Positions 34,666 to 45,803 of a stretch of 64,000 bases of DNA are shown piece by piece; position 1 is the first letter of the stretch; each line of letters opens with the position of its first letter. The stretch covers positions 157,185,356-157,249,355 of the forward strand of contig NC_082684.1 of assembly GCF_949987515.2 (NCBI RefSeq), read 5' to 3'. The position numbers and the translations under genes are program-made. This DNA comes from Delphinus delphis (Eukaryota > Chordata > Mammalia > Artiodactyla > Delphinidae). Below the pieces are notes generated by a model that saw nothing but the letters and a program-made list of their open reading frames with translations, searched no databases and was not told the DNA's origin.

Positions 34666-36035
34666 TTTTAGGTTGGTTTTTGTTTATTGCTTTATTCAAA
34701 TCTTCTGAATGTTTAGAGATGCCAATGTTAGCCAATGATCAATGCAACTTCCTGAAAATTGCACCATATTGGGGACGTGGAAATAGGAATAAATTTTGCT
34801 GTAACTTGTATTGCTTTTTAAAAATCTTTTTAATTTTAAATAATTGTAGACTTACAGAAAAGTTGCAAAAATAGAATTCCCATATACCCATCATTCAGCT
34901 TCCCCTAAAGTTGACATGTTTCATAATCATAGTAAAATGATCAAAACTGGGAAATTAACATTGATACAGTACTGTTAACAAAACTCTAGAACATACTCAA
35001 ATTTCACCAATTTTTTCACTATTTCCCTTTTTCTCTTCTGGGAATCAATCTGGGACCTCAGGCTGCATTTCGCTGTTAAATCTCCTTAGTTCACTCCAGT
35101 CTGTAAACGTTTCTTAATCTTTCCTTGTCGCCTCTGAAGTTGACATTTTTGAAGAGAACTCTAGTTATTTTGTAGTATGTCCCTCATTTGGGGTTTGTCT
35201 GATGCGCTTTGGAGGTTATGCACTTTGGCAAGAACATCACAGAAATGACCTTGCCCTTCTCAGTGCTTCACGTCAGAGTGTCCATGAGGCTGATATGCCT
35301 TATTACTGGGGAGGTTAACTTTGACCACTTGGTTAAGGTGTGTCTGCTAGATATTTCCACTTGTAAAGTTACTGTTTTCCTCTTGAAATTCCTTATCTTA
35401 GGGAAGACACTTTGATACTATTCAAATATCCAGATTCCTCCTTAAGCTTTTGCCCCCTAATTTTAACATCCCTTTAGTGTCTCTTGTCTGCAACAACTAT
35501 TACTGTGTCATCTGATGGTGATTTTTCTTTCATTCTTTCTATATTTATTAATTGGAATTCTTAAGGAAAAGATATTTCTTCTTCTTTATATAAGTATTTA
35601 TATCAGTATGAACTCATGCCATTCTTTGGGTTATTATCCAATACTATCATTATTTATTTTAAAATAAAATATAAAAAATATAAACATATCAAATTGTTTG
35701 AGACTTTGCCATTAGGAACTTCTTTGGGTTGACTTGTGTGTCCTTTAAATATGCCCTCCTCTCTTTTGGAGCCATTGCTACTTTATGGCATCACAAGATG
35801 TTCCAGGCTCCTCTTGTATTTCTCTGTGCCAACTCTGGGATCAACCATGTCTCCAAGGAGCCCTGGTCCCTTTTGTTGGAAAATGATGTTTAGAAAAAAA
35901 TCTAGACCCAAAGTATGCTATTAATACTGGAAAACCATTGCTTCTAGGACCTCTGAGCAGACAGAGCTAGGAAATACATGTGTGTATACCAACCCACACA
36001 TATACACAAACACCTACTTTTCTATTAATATAGCC

Positions 36036-36073
36036 ATCTATCTGCATAGATAGGTAGGTAGATAGAGAGATAG
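36036..36073. repeat. Short (GATA/TAGG)n microsatellite
   Basis: ATAGATAGGTAGGTAGATAG-type units in the L1 3' UTR. Confidence 0.9.
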
Positions 36074-36365
36074 ATTCCAATCCAACACCACAGATTCATT
36101 TTTGCCTTCCTTGTTTATAACTTTTCTCTAACAATGTAAAACCTAGTCCTCATTGTCTACAATGTACGTACTTATTTATCCAGTCCTAATATACACATAA
36201 AGCAGTTTCAGAATTGCTAACCCATACCCCTGTAACAAATTTAATAACTGAATTAAACTCCAAACACATTAATGTTTTCTCATATGTTTAAGAGCCTTTT
36301 TATATATATTTTACAAATGTTCTTTTTGAATCTTTTCCCATTTTTCTATTGTGTTTTTGATCCTT

Positions 36366-36419
36366 TGTCTCTAAGTTTTGGGGTTTTTTTTAACATCTTT
36401 ATTGGTGTCTCTAACTTTT
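36366..36419 (-). mobile_element. 26-bp L1 remnant with 14-bp TSD
   Basis: TGTCTCTAAGTTTT (36366-36379) and TGTCTCTAACTTTT (36406-36419) flank GGGG, a T-run and AACATCTTTATTGG. The last is the antisense of the extreme L1 3' end (CCAATAAAGATGTT-A(n)), the same sequence that starts the L1 at 49848. It is inserted in the old L1 block. Confidence 0.75.
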
Positions 36420-36869
36420 TGAGAGTTCCATGTATAGTAGGGATATTCGCCCTTTGTCTGTGATATATGTTGAAATATTGTCTCCCAGTTCATTCGTTGT
36501 CTTTTGATATTGTTTATGAAATGTTTTTGCCATGTGAAATATTTTAATTACATCATCAAATTTATCAATCTTTTCTTACGTCTGGATTTTAAGACAGTTA
36601 AATAGCCTTTTCCTACCCCAAGATTAAGGAGGAATTCACCCATATTTTCTTTCAATGCTTGTACGATTTCATTCTTAGATTTATAACCCTAATCAAGTTA
36701 AGGTTTATTCCTGTGTATGGCCACACACCCCTTTCCCCATCATCTCTTTACAAGAATATGTTCGCTCGGGTGAAATCAAATTGGAAGAAATCAAGTTAAC
36801 AGAAAGCTGTAGCATTAAGTTAGCTGTGGAGAAAGAGCAAAGCTTTAACTTGAAATGGTTAGAGCCAAA

Positions 36870-36992
36870 GCCAGTGCTTGTTGTGGCTCACAGGATGGCT
36901 CGGTCTCTACCTGCCTCCCTAGCTTCATCTCTCCACGACCGGGACAATGTCTTCCACCGCAGCCAAGCTCTTGTTCCTCCCTGGAGATGTAC
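36870..36992 (+). repeat. Possible L2 fragment
   Basis: GTGGCTCACAGGATGGCTCG, CTACCTGCCTCCCTAGC, TTCATCTCTCCACGACC and CGCAGCCAAGCTCTTGTTCC resemble the L2 segment with ...CTGCCTACCTCTCCAGCCTCATCTC.... Diverged; alternative is single-copy sequence. Confidence 0.3.
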
Positions 36993-39560
36993 ATAAAGGC
37001 AAGATCTATGATCTCTATTAGCAAAAACTAAGAGTGGCCACTTCCATCAAAGGAGGGATTCAAGTTTGTAGTCTTTGAGGTTGGAATCTTAACTTTGGGG
37101 TGAAACATTCTGAGTTACATAATACGCGTTTCTGCCTTTGCTCTCGTGGTATCCATTGCTACGTTCGACTTCACAAATAATTTTTTGTGCCCGAAACTGT
37201 TTCCATTTCTGGGTAAATGGTGAAGAAATTGATCTTGCCTCCCAGGAATTTTACCTCCTTGTTTAGAAGATATTTCCACAGTTCACAGGTTCTTCTGATC
37301 CCAAAGTAGTGTTGACAGTCTTTACCAAAAAAAAAGTCCCTCCAAACCTAGAGAGTTCCTAAGGATACCCCTGTGATTTAGTGTGTGAATGCAGCTAGAA
37401 GTCTCCATTGGAATGAGAGATGGCCTTTAGAGGCAAAGCAAGCTTCCTTTGATTGGAAGAAATGGGAGCATTTTTGATGAAAACCAAAAAAGACAAGTTA
37501 CAGGTACACACAATAATATAGTTTTTCTGCAAAGTGTTTCATGTTCTGCAGCCAGCTCAAGGACTGCCCTTTGAGAAACTGAGAATAGCTCTAATCTCTA
37601 AACGGCTACATAGCATTGGGCCATTTTCTCCCCTGATGAGAAGACACCATCTGCCCAAACTCACATTTGAGGATTCCCTCCGACAGGCAACTTAGAAGTG
37701 CAATGAATTTTTAATTGGAAAATACTGCTGTTCTATTTTGTCTATTTCCCACTCATTTATTTAGTGCCCAAGCAGTATCTTTGTCTTAGTGATGTTTCAT
37801 TCCTGTTGTTTATTCCACACCTGAAGTCATAATCTTCTTTGTGACATCTTAAACCATAAATGGTTGCTATGGAAATGATTAGAATGTCACACACGAAAGG
37901 ATTATTACCTTTGGTTGGGTACTATCCAGACCATATAAACTCTTAAAGACATTATTTAAGGCAAATGTTCCAGTGAGAAATTTGGGAGAAAATAGATTTC
38001 TGGAAGCATAAACCTAGCGATACAAGTAAAGTGATTCCAGTTCAGCAAACTTGGTCCTCTCTAGTAATTCCAGAACGTGGAATATCGAGGGGAAGTTTTT
38101 CTTAGTTACCCATTTTCCTTCTTCACATTAATTGTTTTCGACACAGTTTTTTAATGTATTTGTTTGTCAGTGGATCTTTTCTCCAGATTATTCAGATAAG
38201 ACTATATCACAAATATCTGAAAGAACAAAACTGAGCCAACGCTGCTCAAAGAAACGCTAAAATCTCAAGCGCAGATAAATAAGTACAGAGTATCAGCTCT
38301 CTCCACCAACTATATACTGGGAGCGGCATTAGAAGCTACAATCTCTTGTAAACACGTAGTTTTTACACTATGTGTAAAAGAAGGCCCATAGTTTTCTTCT
38401 CTTTGAGTTTAAAAAATATCAATGCTATTTTGCATCCGAAATCATTCAAATGCATGTAATTTCAGTGCCTAGAGATGTTAGGTGTAATTATTCACATTTG
38501 CAAGAAACAAGAAGACATCTTTTGGTTATAAATTAGCAATAATAGTACATGCAATTTAGTACTTATTTATACTAGTGCATTTCCAAAGTGTTTAAAGAGT
38601 ACTTTTCAAAGCATTTCCCTAGGATATATACTTGTTCCCAATTAAGGAAAATTTGGCATAAGTGATTATATTGACCCTATGGTACAATAGCCATCTCTAG
38701 CCATGGACCACCTCTGTGGGTGGCACACATACCCTGTCCCATCCAACCACGTATGTCCTATGCTCCATGTTAATTCCCAAAAGCCTATGTAATGAGAAGA
38801 CATTGCATTTTTTTACTTCAAAATATGCGTTTATATCTATTATGCTAGTAAAAGTGATTCCACTATTTTTATTTAGCAATCATTTGTTGAGTGGAGGTGT
38901 ACCCTTTCTAGTTTGACATTTAATTGGCCAACACTGCCATTGATTTTCTTCTTCCCTTGTACTCTGACTATAAGATCAAGATTTGTAAGTCACAGGCTTT
39001 CTACCAAGAGGAGGGATCTTTTCCTACCTGAGTGAATTCTCTACCTAAATTGGAAGCCAATTAGCGGCCTTTCCTAGTTCCATTTTACCAAACTTTCCTG
39101 GTATACAGGGTTCATACATTGCGGCTCCCAAAACAGCCCACTAATAGCCAGACTTCCAGGAAGATAAACAGAGCAGCAAGCTCAGAAAAGCCAACTCAGA
39201 GACATGAATGAGTTTATGAGTTTATTCCTGTGGGAAAAGCTTCTTCCATAAAAGATAGGCAGAATGTGCTTGCTGTCAAATCCGTCAAAACCATGACACG
39301 TAAAACTATAGAAAAAAAAAAACTCTGGTGAAAACTGAAGAGACATTTGCAAAGAGTCCTGTTTTACAGGCATGGCCTACTTGTGATTTTTTTTTTTCCC
39401 CCATCATCACTCAGCAAGCACAGAAAATTTACAGAATGGGGGTTAGAACTGGTGCCAGATAACACTCTAGTGGTCAAAGCTGCTCCGTCATCACCTAAAT
39501 TTCTTACTAAATTATTTTCCTGTTTTTGACTCACATCTCTTTTTATAGTATTCAAGGCAA
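36993..39560. other. Unassigned sequence, about 2.6 kb
   Basis: Mixed composition, no recognised repeat. Frames of 60-66 codons at 38697-38916 overlap on opposite strands without domains. A 9-bp hairpin TTTCTCCTA/TAGGAGAAA lies just downstream at 39592-39624. Confidence 0.4.
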
Positions 39561-41439
39561 TTTTCTAGTCCATGTGAATTTGTTCAATCTTTTCTCCTAC
39601 GTAACCATTTTACATAGGAGAAACATTACATATCCATGTAAACATTTTTACATGTTCATCCAAATTTTTCCCTTCGCCTGCACCCCTACAGAGCTCTCTT
39701 TGAAGTGGAGAACTTGGCAGGTCCTTGCTAGCAAAGCAGCATGCTTCCTCCTGGGGTTGGAGATGTGTGTTGTGTTTAACCTCCTCCTAACTGGCCTGTC
39801 TGCCAATAGTATAATTTTATACCAGTTCCATTTCCCTCCAGTGGGTATATTTATCTCCACAAAGGCCACCCATCTTTGTTCTGCTTCACTATTTATGGTT
39901 TATTTTCTGCTGGCCTCTGTCTGATGGAGGATGATCCCTCTAAAAGGACCATGGAACTAGCCAGCTGTCAATATTCCCTGTCTTTGACATTGACATAGGG
40001 ATCTTTAGGTGAGTCGTGTAACCCTTGGTAATTTCTCACTGCTTCTGTACTCAAACAGGGATGATCGCCTGGTCTGCCCACCTATTTTGTGCTATCGGAG
40101 GGCAAAACATTTTTTTAATGTTGTCTGCATCGTGTTGATATTATTTCCTGCCTGTTGTTTGGATTGGATGACATAGAGATGGAAGTGAACACTCTAAAAA
40201 ATAGTGTCCTTATTTTGCATCTGTGCCTGATTATTAATTCCTCCAACTGCTTAACTTTTGCCTGTGCCATTTCTCATTTTAACTTGATGGCCCGTCCAGG
40301 GCATGAATCCTGCTTCACCTAAATCTTACCCATTCATCTAAGGCAAATCAGCTGCCTTACCTTTCATGCTTTCTTTCACTCCCTTACTTTTAAATCTTGC
40401 AGCAGGATTTGTTATTAGGAAAACTTAATATTCTGTGTTCTTTGAGGGCAACGGGCAAATCTGCAGAAAACTTAGATAACAGATAACAGTATTGAGCACT
40501 GTGTATCCAGACTTTAAAAATCAGATGCTTATTATTAAATTATGCATTTATTTAGCAAAATGTGCTCTCATCATTCTTTTGGTGGATGGAGAATATAAGA
40601 ATTTGACTAATGCTGGCAGCCTCTTGGAAACATGCTGCGTCAAATAAGCCAAAAACGAGACCTAACCTAGATTGGGGATCGATTAGCTACAGGATACAGA
40701 GTTCTAATTCAAAATTTGAGAAGTTTAAGTGAATCACTTTAACTTTAACTTCTGAATGAGGCCAAACCCAAAAAATAAGTTCCAATGCGTGTTGTTAAAG
40801 AGGGAATTCTCATTATCCTTCAGCTATCTCTCTCCCTAAAACTGAACAGAAGCCAACAATCACGGTGAAGCAGTTTCTTGATGTTTTTAAACCTGTTACT
40901 AAATCTTTTAGACCTCAGAATTGAAAATGTGGATGATATTGGTTTTAGAGTTGCTATTCTTAATAAGAATTAATAAAATAAAATTATTATTTTATGAAAT
41001 TATTCAAATAATTATTTAAATATCTCAAACGTACCCAAAATGGATAACCGCTATATCACCACTGAATCATAATTCTTAGCGGTCTTACAAAGCATCGCCA
41101 TGTGTGAAACAGAAGTGCGAGAGAAGTAAATGCTTGTGTTAATTTCCAAGTGAGAGCTGGGTAGCATCAGAGTGTCGCACCTCCAGAGGCTATGGTTACC
41201 TCGAAGTAGACCTGCTTAGAAACCATTTGAATTTATCAAACAGTAATCAAGATTTTTTCAGAAGTAGAATTATTTCAGGAAGCTTTGAAAAAAAAATACT
41301 GAAACAGTTCCTGATGTTGCCCAACTAGGAAGAGATCCATCCTTTGGGAGTCCATAAGCTGGTGGACCTACAGATGGAGACTATTCTAAGTTATCTCTAC
41401 ACCACCCTGGGGTGATAGAGCCTAAGGTCGTGTCTCTTT
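39561..41439. other. Unassigned sequence, about 1.9 kb
   Basis: It contains the 132-codon frame 39526-39924, one of the longest outside repeats. It is rich in Phe/Leu/Tyr because of T-rich sequence and shows no domain, no Kozak context and no conserved motif. AT-rich at 40960-41030. No gene called. Confidence 0.4.
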
Positions 41440-41920
41440 CAACAAATATTCCTGAAGGGTTCACTATGTGCCATGCACTGTACTGGGCATTGAGTAAAAC
41501 ACTGTAAGTAAAATAGATAGGGTGGTCCTTGCTTTCTTATAGTTTTCTGTCTAGTGAGGGAGACAAAGAATAAACAAATAAGCCAATTAATACATGCATT
41601 TGCAAATCATGGTAAGTGCAGTGAAGAAAATGAAAAAGGCACATTGGGAGAGAGTGATGGGTGTCATAAAAGGTAGCAGATGATTAGACCTGAAGTCCGA
41701 GAGAGATCCAGCTTTGTGAAGGGCAACAGAGAAGGGGGGAGGGATACAGAACAAAAAAAGAAAGCCTAGGTGGGTGCTTGGAGAACAAGAAATATTGTTA
41801 TAGTCACAGAACTTACAGAAGGACCTGTGGCAGGAGACAAATCAGGTAGTGCCTTGTAAGCCACAATACGAAGTCTGAGTTTGTATTTACAATATTAAAA
41901 GTGCTAAGTGCAAAAGGCAA
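41440..41920 (+). repeat. Ancient interspersed repeat, L2-like
   Basis: TCACTATGTGCCATGCACTG, TACTGGGCATTGAGTAAAAC, CTAGTGAGGGAGACAAAGAA, TAAACAAATAAGCC and GTAGTGCCTTGTAAGCCAC, in the same order as the repeat at 52600-53260. Confidence 0.6.
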
Positions 41921-42344
41921 TGTTGTTTTCAAAAGAGAAGTAGCAGGATCCTTAAATGCGTTTTAAAAGTCTGTCTGAAAGCAGTCGATAATAGAGGTAA
42001 GAAGACCAGAAAGAAGGACTCAAGGTGAGCTGACGGAGGGTTGGACCACGGTGGCTGTGGCAATGGAGGGAACTGGATGGATTGGAAGTGGTTCTGTCAA
42101 GGAAGCATCGGGACTTGCTTAGTAGGGTGAGGGAGATGAGTGTCAAGGGCGATTCCCAGCTTTCTGGTTTGACAGAACATGTGAATTATGGCCCAATTTG
42201 CTGAGATGGGAAGGAGGGAGAGAAACAGGGGATTTTTTTATCTGTTCTATGAGAGATTCATGACAGTTATTAAGAGTTCAGCATGCCGGCGTGTTAAGTT
42301 TGAAATGCCCGTAAGACAGTTGAGTGAAATGTTAAGTAGATACT

Positions 42345-42415
42345 TGGATATTCCGTTAGCAAATTTTTATTTAATACCTACTATGTGTCATACAGTATTC
42401 TATTTTGATAGAAGA
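42345..42415 (+). repeat. Short L2/MIR-like fragment
   Basis: TTTTTATTTAATACCTACTA and TGTGTCATACAGTATTC resemble TTTATTGAGCACCTACTATGTGCCAGGCAC. Short and weak. Confidence 0.4.
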
Positions 42416-42481
42416 TAAGTGATTCTGGATCTAGAGGAAGTTTGGGCTGGGTATAAAATCAACTTAGAGCTGCTATGAGCA

Positions 42482-42531
42482 CTGGCTTCATTACAGAAGG
42501 CATGTTCTGTAATGAAGCCAGAACATGCCTT
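42482..42531. repeat. Double interlocked inverted repeat A-B-A'-B'
   Basis: A = CTGGCTTCATTACAG (42482-42496), B = AAGGCATGTT (42497-42506), A' = CTGTAATGAAGCCAG (42507-42521), B' = AACATGCCTT (42522-42531). A' is the exact reverse complement of A, and B' of B, with no spacer anywhere. The A/A' stem is 15 bp with B as its loop. The B/B' stem is 10 bp (11 with the flanking G/C) with A' as its loop. Confidence 0.95.
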
Positions 42532-42689
42532 CCCTTCTCTGCCTCCCTAATAGACCATCTCCTGAGACACATCAGGATAAGCTGAGAGTTACCAAGTGCT
42601 CCTAAAGAAGGAACTTTATATACCATCCAACAAATTGTGGATTAAATGGCACCTGAGTGACTGGAATCAGTTGACTTTTTTTTATTTTA
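42532..42689. other. Unassigned spacer
   Basis: Nothing recognised. Confidence 0.4.
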
Positions 42690-43065
42690 ATAATCAATGT
42701 GCAAAGAATATTACCATGTATTTATAATAGCGAAATATTGATACAATCTAAATGACTAACACAGAAGGAGAGATTAAATAGCATACATTTGTAAAAAGGA
42801 ATGTTAAGCAGCCATTGTAAATAATAGTTTTGAAACATATTAAATGGCATGAAATAATATTTCAAATGTATAAGTGAAAAGTAGGCTACTGGAACACACT
42901 TAGAGCATATCTCAGTTTTCTTTAAAGATTGAAAGTAATATATGCATAGAAGAAATATAAAGGAAATGAGTCAAAATGTCAATTAGACTTATCAATGTAT
43001 GGTAAGATTTAAAGCAGCTTTCATGTTTTCTCTATGCTTTTAAGTATTTTTTAAATGTTTTTAAA
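42690..43065 (+). mobile_element. Old L1 3' UTR fragment
   Basis: ATTTATAATAGCGAAATATTG, CAATCTAAATGACTAACAC, GGAATGTTAAGCAGCCATTG and AGTATTTTTTAAATG follow the order of an L1M 3' region in sense orientation (compare 33450 and 34400). Confidence 0.6.
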
Positions 43066-43344
43066 ATGAACCTACCCTCAATTATTGGTAAGAAAGAGGA
43101 CCATGATGGGAGGCACTTTGGGGAAATAGGTGGAATAAGTAGATACGACCCCTACCCTTAAGTTAAATGTATGGAATAGGTATATGAAAAACAGGCTTGT
43201 TACTTCCCCTTAAGTCACTGAAAGGATCAGTGCTTCCGTTATTTATAACCAGTGTTTCATATGGAGAGAATTCATGGGGAAAACGAGCCAGAGATCTGGG
43301 ATATTCTCAACAAGGGAAGACAAATAAGAGAACATGAGAAATTG

Positions 43345-43412
43345 TCACTGTTAATTAACATCTATGGCGCACTAAGTGTGTGTCAGGCACTCTTTTAAGT
43401 ATTTTACGTTCT
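43345..43412 (+). repeat. Short L2/MIR-like fragment
   Basis: TAACATCTATGGCGCACTAA and GTGTGTGTCAGGCACTCTTTT resemble the TACTATGTGCCAGGCACTGTTCTAAG motif. Confidence 0.45.
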
Positions 43413-44927
43413 AAAGAAAGACAATTGGAGAATGTTAAATGTATGCTGGATTAATTTGGATTAAACACTATCCCTTTCTCTTTAAATGTTCTGATGTAAA
43501 ATAAGAAATTAGAAAAATTTAATTACTAAACAAATACATACATGCAAATATAAGTGTATGTGTGTTCCATCTTCATATAAAGTTAATTGAGATAAAGTTA
43601 AAATATAATTAAAACTTTTGTCACTAATTCTAGCCCCAGTGATAAGGTGGAAGAATATAATGGCTGTCACCTGTCTGTCTGTTGATTTATCATTAATTAA
43701 AGCCCAGCTGGCAAGGCGTCCTTGAAGCTGAAGTGGTGAGACTGCAGTTGCCATGGGTGCAGAGAGTAAGATCCCTAGAGTCACTAAATCCATTCCATTC
43801 TTATTCCAACCTATCTACTAACAGCTATACAATCCAAATCCCTTTGTTAAAGCAGATAGAAAGACCTACAGAAGTAACAAATATCACTCCTCAAAATAAT
43901 TGTTTCAGGATTTCAAAGACATTTCAGAGCTATCTGGAAATTCCTGAATATTCTTTGTGCTCTTTATTAGAATTCAGCAGCCTTAAGATCTCATTGTGCT
44001 AACCAAATCTCCTTCTCTGAGAAATATTGGAGTATTGAGCTTATGGTTGGGGGGCTACATCGTTAAATCACATTTTCTGGTAGCACCGCCCCCCACCCCA
44101 TCCTTTTACTTAAAAATTAGTGTCACTGCCCTACAAGCAATTGCACCAAATGGAGAGACTGTCCATCCACTGTGTTGTATGAGGATGTTTGCTTTAAAGC
44201 AAGGTCAGCTGACTCTAGTCTGGAGGTGGAGGAGTGAATGTTCTAGAATGTATCGATAAAAGAACATAATTCCAATTCAGATATATCCATGAGATAGAAT
44301 CCAGTCTGCATCTGAGAGGAACAGAATTATAAGACAACTCTTTAGGGGCAAGTGGGGCAAAGTAGACACCACAGAAGAGCCATTATCTGTGTCAGCTACC
44401 TTGTAACTCCATCCTGAGGGTGCCTTTTGCCTTATTCTCTACTTCCCTGAAATAGTTCTTCATGCTGACAAAGCATTCAGTCTCTATAGTGACCTGTCAA
44501 ACGACCTCCATTTTAGGACTGTAAATTTTGTGACTACTAAGCTTTATTAATTATTACCCTCCTCTTCACAAAGGAGTAAGGCGAAAACAGAGATAGATTT
44601 GCACAAATCTTGTGCTGGTTTTGGACAAATAAGCTTAACATTATGTTTTAATGAGTTTAGGTATATTTGTAAAATATATTTCCAGTTTGGAAGTGGAAAG
44701 TTTTTTTTAAATTGGGTGAGAAATTAAATACTCATGTGTGGTTTCTGGTACTAATATATTCTTTTGTTGCCCAGCTCTCCCGACCTCATCTTCTTTGATT
44801 AAAGTTTAAAATGCACACATTTCCAAATAAAGTAGATCAATATCGTTGCTGAGAAATGGGCCATTGAATTGACAGATGTGCGGTTTTACCTCATCCCCTG
44901 ATGTTGTAACTGAAAACATTCAAGGGG
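43413..44927. other. Unassigned sequence, about 1.5 kb
   Basis: Frames of 87-94 codons (43509-44259) have no domain. An 8-bp inverted pair CATCCCCT/AGGGGATG (44892-44899 and 44923-44930) abuts the next hairpin. No repeat named. Confidence 0.4.
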
Positions 44928-44954
44928 ATGCTGAGAAGTGTTGCTTCTCAGCAT
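44928..44954. repeat. Perfect 11-bp hairpin with 5-nt loop
   Basis: ATGCTGAGAAG (44928-44938), loop TGTTG, CTTCTCAGCAT (44944-44954). The upstream CATCCCCT can pair with AGGGGATG, which shares the first arm, giving an alternative fold. Confidence 0.9.
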
Positions 44955-45566
44955 TTACAGCAGCAGAGCCTGTGCCAAATCCAAATCCTGTTTCTCCTTG
45001 ACTTGTGCTCCTCCTGGAAGAGAAGCTGGCCTGTAATCCAGGCCAGGGATACTTCCGGGATGTTTTCTGTCACTATCAACGTTTGCTAATCTGTCCATCA
45101 CGTTGTGGATATCCTCCTCATGCTCAAAGATGCGACTAAGAGCACGTAGATAGCTGAAGCTTTTAAATAAAGTTGGTTCTAGAAATATGACATGGAAGGA
45201 GTGAGCTGCTTTGGTGTTTCTTTATGCCTCGAGATATTTCTGGAGATCTGAAAGAACTCAGGTTAAATTAATTTACTGATATTACCTGAGGGAAAGAGCT
45301 GATATTAAAAATATTTCCACTGTAATAGACATTAAAAATGAAATACTGAGTCTCAGGATTATTCTATTGGCAATCCCTGGTTCAAGAGAACCCTAGTTCA
45401 CATACTCACAAATAAATATGTAAATATGTGCATATTTACATATGTATGTATACATATTATAGTTGTCTACAAACATTACCTAACCTAACTTACTTAAAGA
45501 CAGTGTTTTTCAACTGATGTGACCCATTAGTGAGTTGTGAAATCAATGCTGTGGGTTGCAACTTTC
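44955..45566. other. Unassigned spacer
   Basis: Apart from the AT-rich palindromes at 45416-45455, nothing recognised. Confidence 0.4.
45416..45455. repeat. AT-rich 13-bp perfect inverted repeat with a second palindrome
   Basis: ATATGTAAATATG (45416-45428), loop TG, CATATTTACATAT (45431-45443), followed at once by the palindrome TATGTATACATA. Low-complexity, cruciform-prone DNA. Confidence 0.9.
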
Positions 45567-45803
45567 TCTTTTATTTTTATTTATTTATTTATTTTTTTGC
45601 GGTACGCAGGCCTCTCACTGCTGTGGCCTCTCCCGTTGCGGAGCACAGGCTCCGGACGCGCATGCTCAGCAGCCATGGCTCACGGGCCCAGCCGCTCCGC
45701 AGCATGTGGGATCCTCCGGGTCCGGGACACGAACCCGTGTCCCCTAAATCGGCAGGTGGACTCTCAACCACTGCGCCACCAGGGAAGCCCTCTTTTATTT
45801 TTA
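45567..45803 (-). mobile_element. Short GC-rich CHR-type SINE with TSD
   Basis: Antisense copy (45580-45790) with a (TTTA)n-type tail, GCGGTACGCAGGCCTCTCAC, GTTGCGGAGCACAGGCTCC, CAGCCGCTCCGCAGCATG, GGGACACGAACCCGTGTCCC and CACCAGGGAAGCCC. The TSD TCTTTTATTTTTA (45567-45579 and 45791-45803) is perfect. Frames of 60-131 codons here are SINE-derived. Confidence 0.95.

Larger units (their letters stand above)
34810..36765 (-). mobile_element. Old L1, about 1.9 kb of 3' UTR and ORF2 end
   Basis: From left to right (L1 3' to 5'): AATTGTAGACTTACAGAAAA, GTTGCAAAAATAGAATTCCC, TTTGAAGAGAACTCTAG, CAAGATGTTCCAGGCTCC, CATGTCTCCAAGGAGCCCTG, TAGGAAATACATGTGTGTAT and CCAATCCAACACCACAG. At 36260-36760 there is the antisense of the ORF2 C-terminal region (TTTTCCCATTTTTCTATTG, ATATTGTCTCCCAGTTCATT, GTTTATTCCTGTGTATGG). 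The copy is heavily mutated with no usable frame. A 26-bp younger L1 remnant sits at 36380-36405. Confidence 0.7.

Noticed and set aside
36781..36996. Possible processed pseudogene or exon (71-codon frame)
   Set aside because: No known protein recognised; part of it resembles an L2 fragment; no poly(A) or TSD found.
39592..39624. 9-bp inverted repeat TTTCTCCTA/TAGGAGAAA
   Set aside because: Stem length and 15-nt loop are not unusual for a 64-kb window.
39526..39924. 132-codon frame rich in Phe, Leu and Tyr
   Set aside because: No domain, no conserved motif, T-rich composition explains the residues; no supporting splice or poly(A) structure found.
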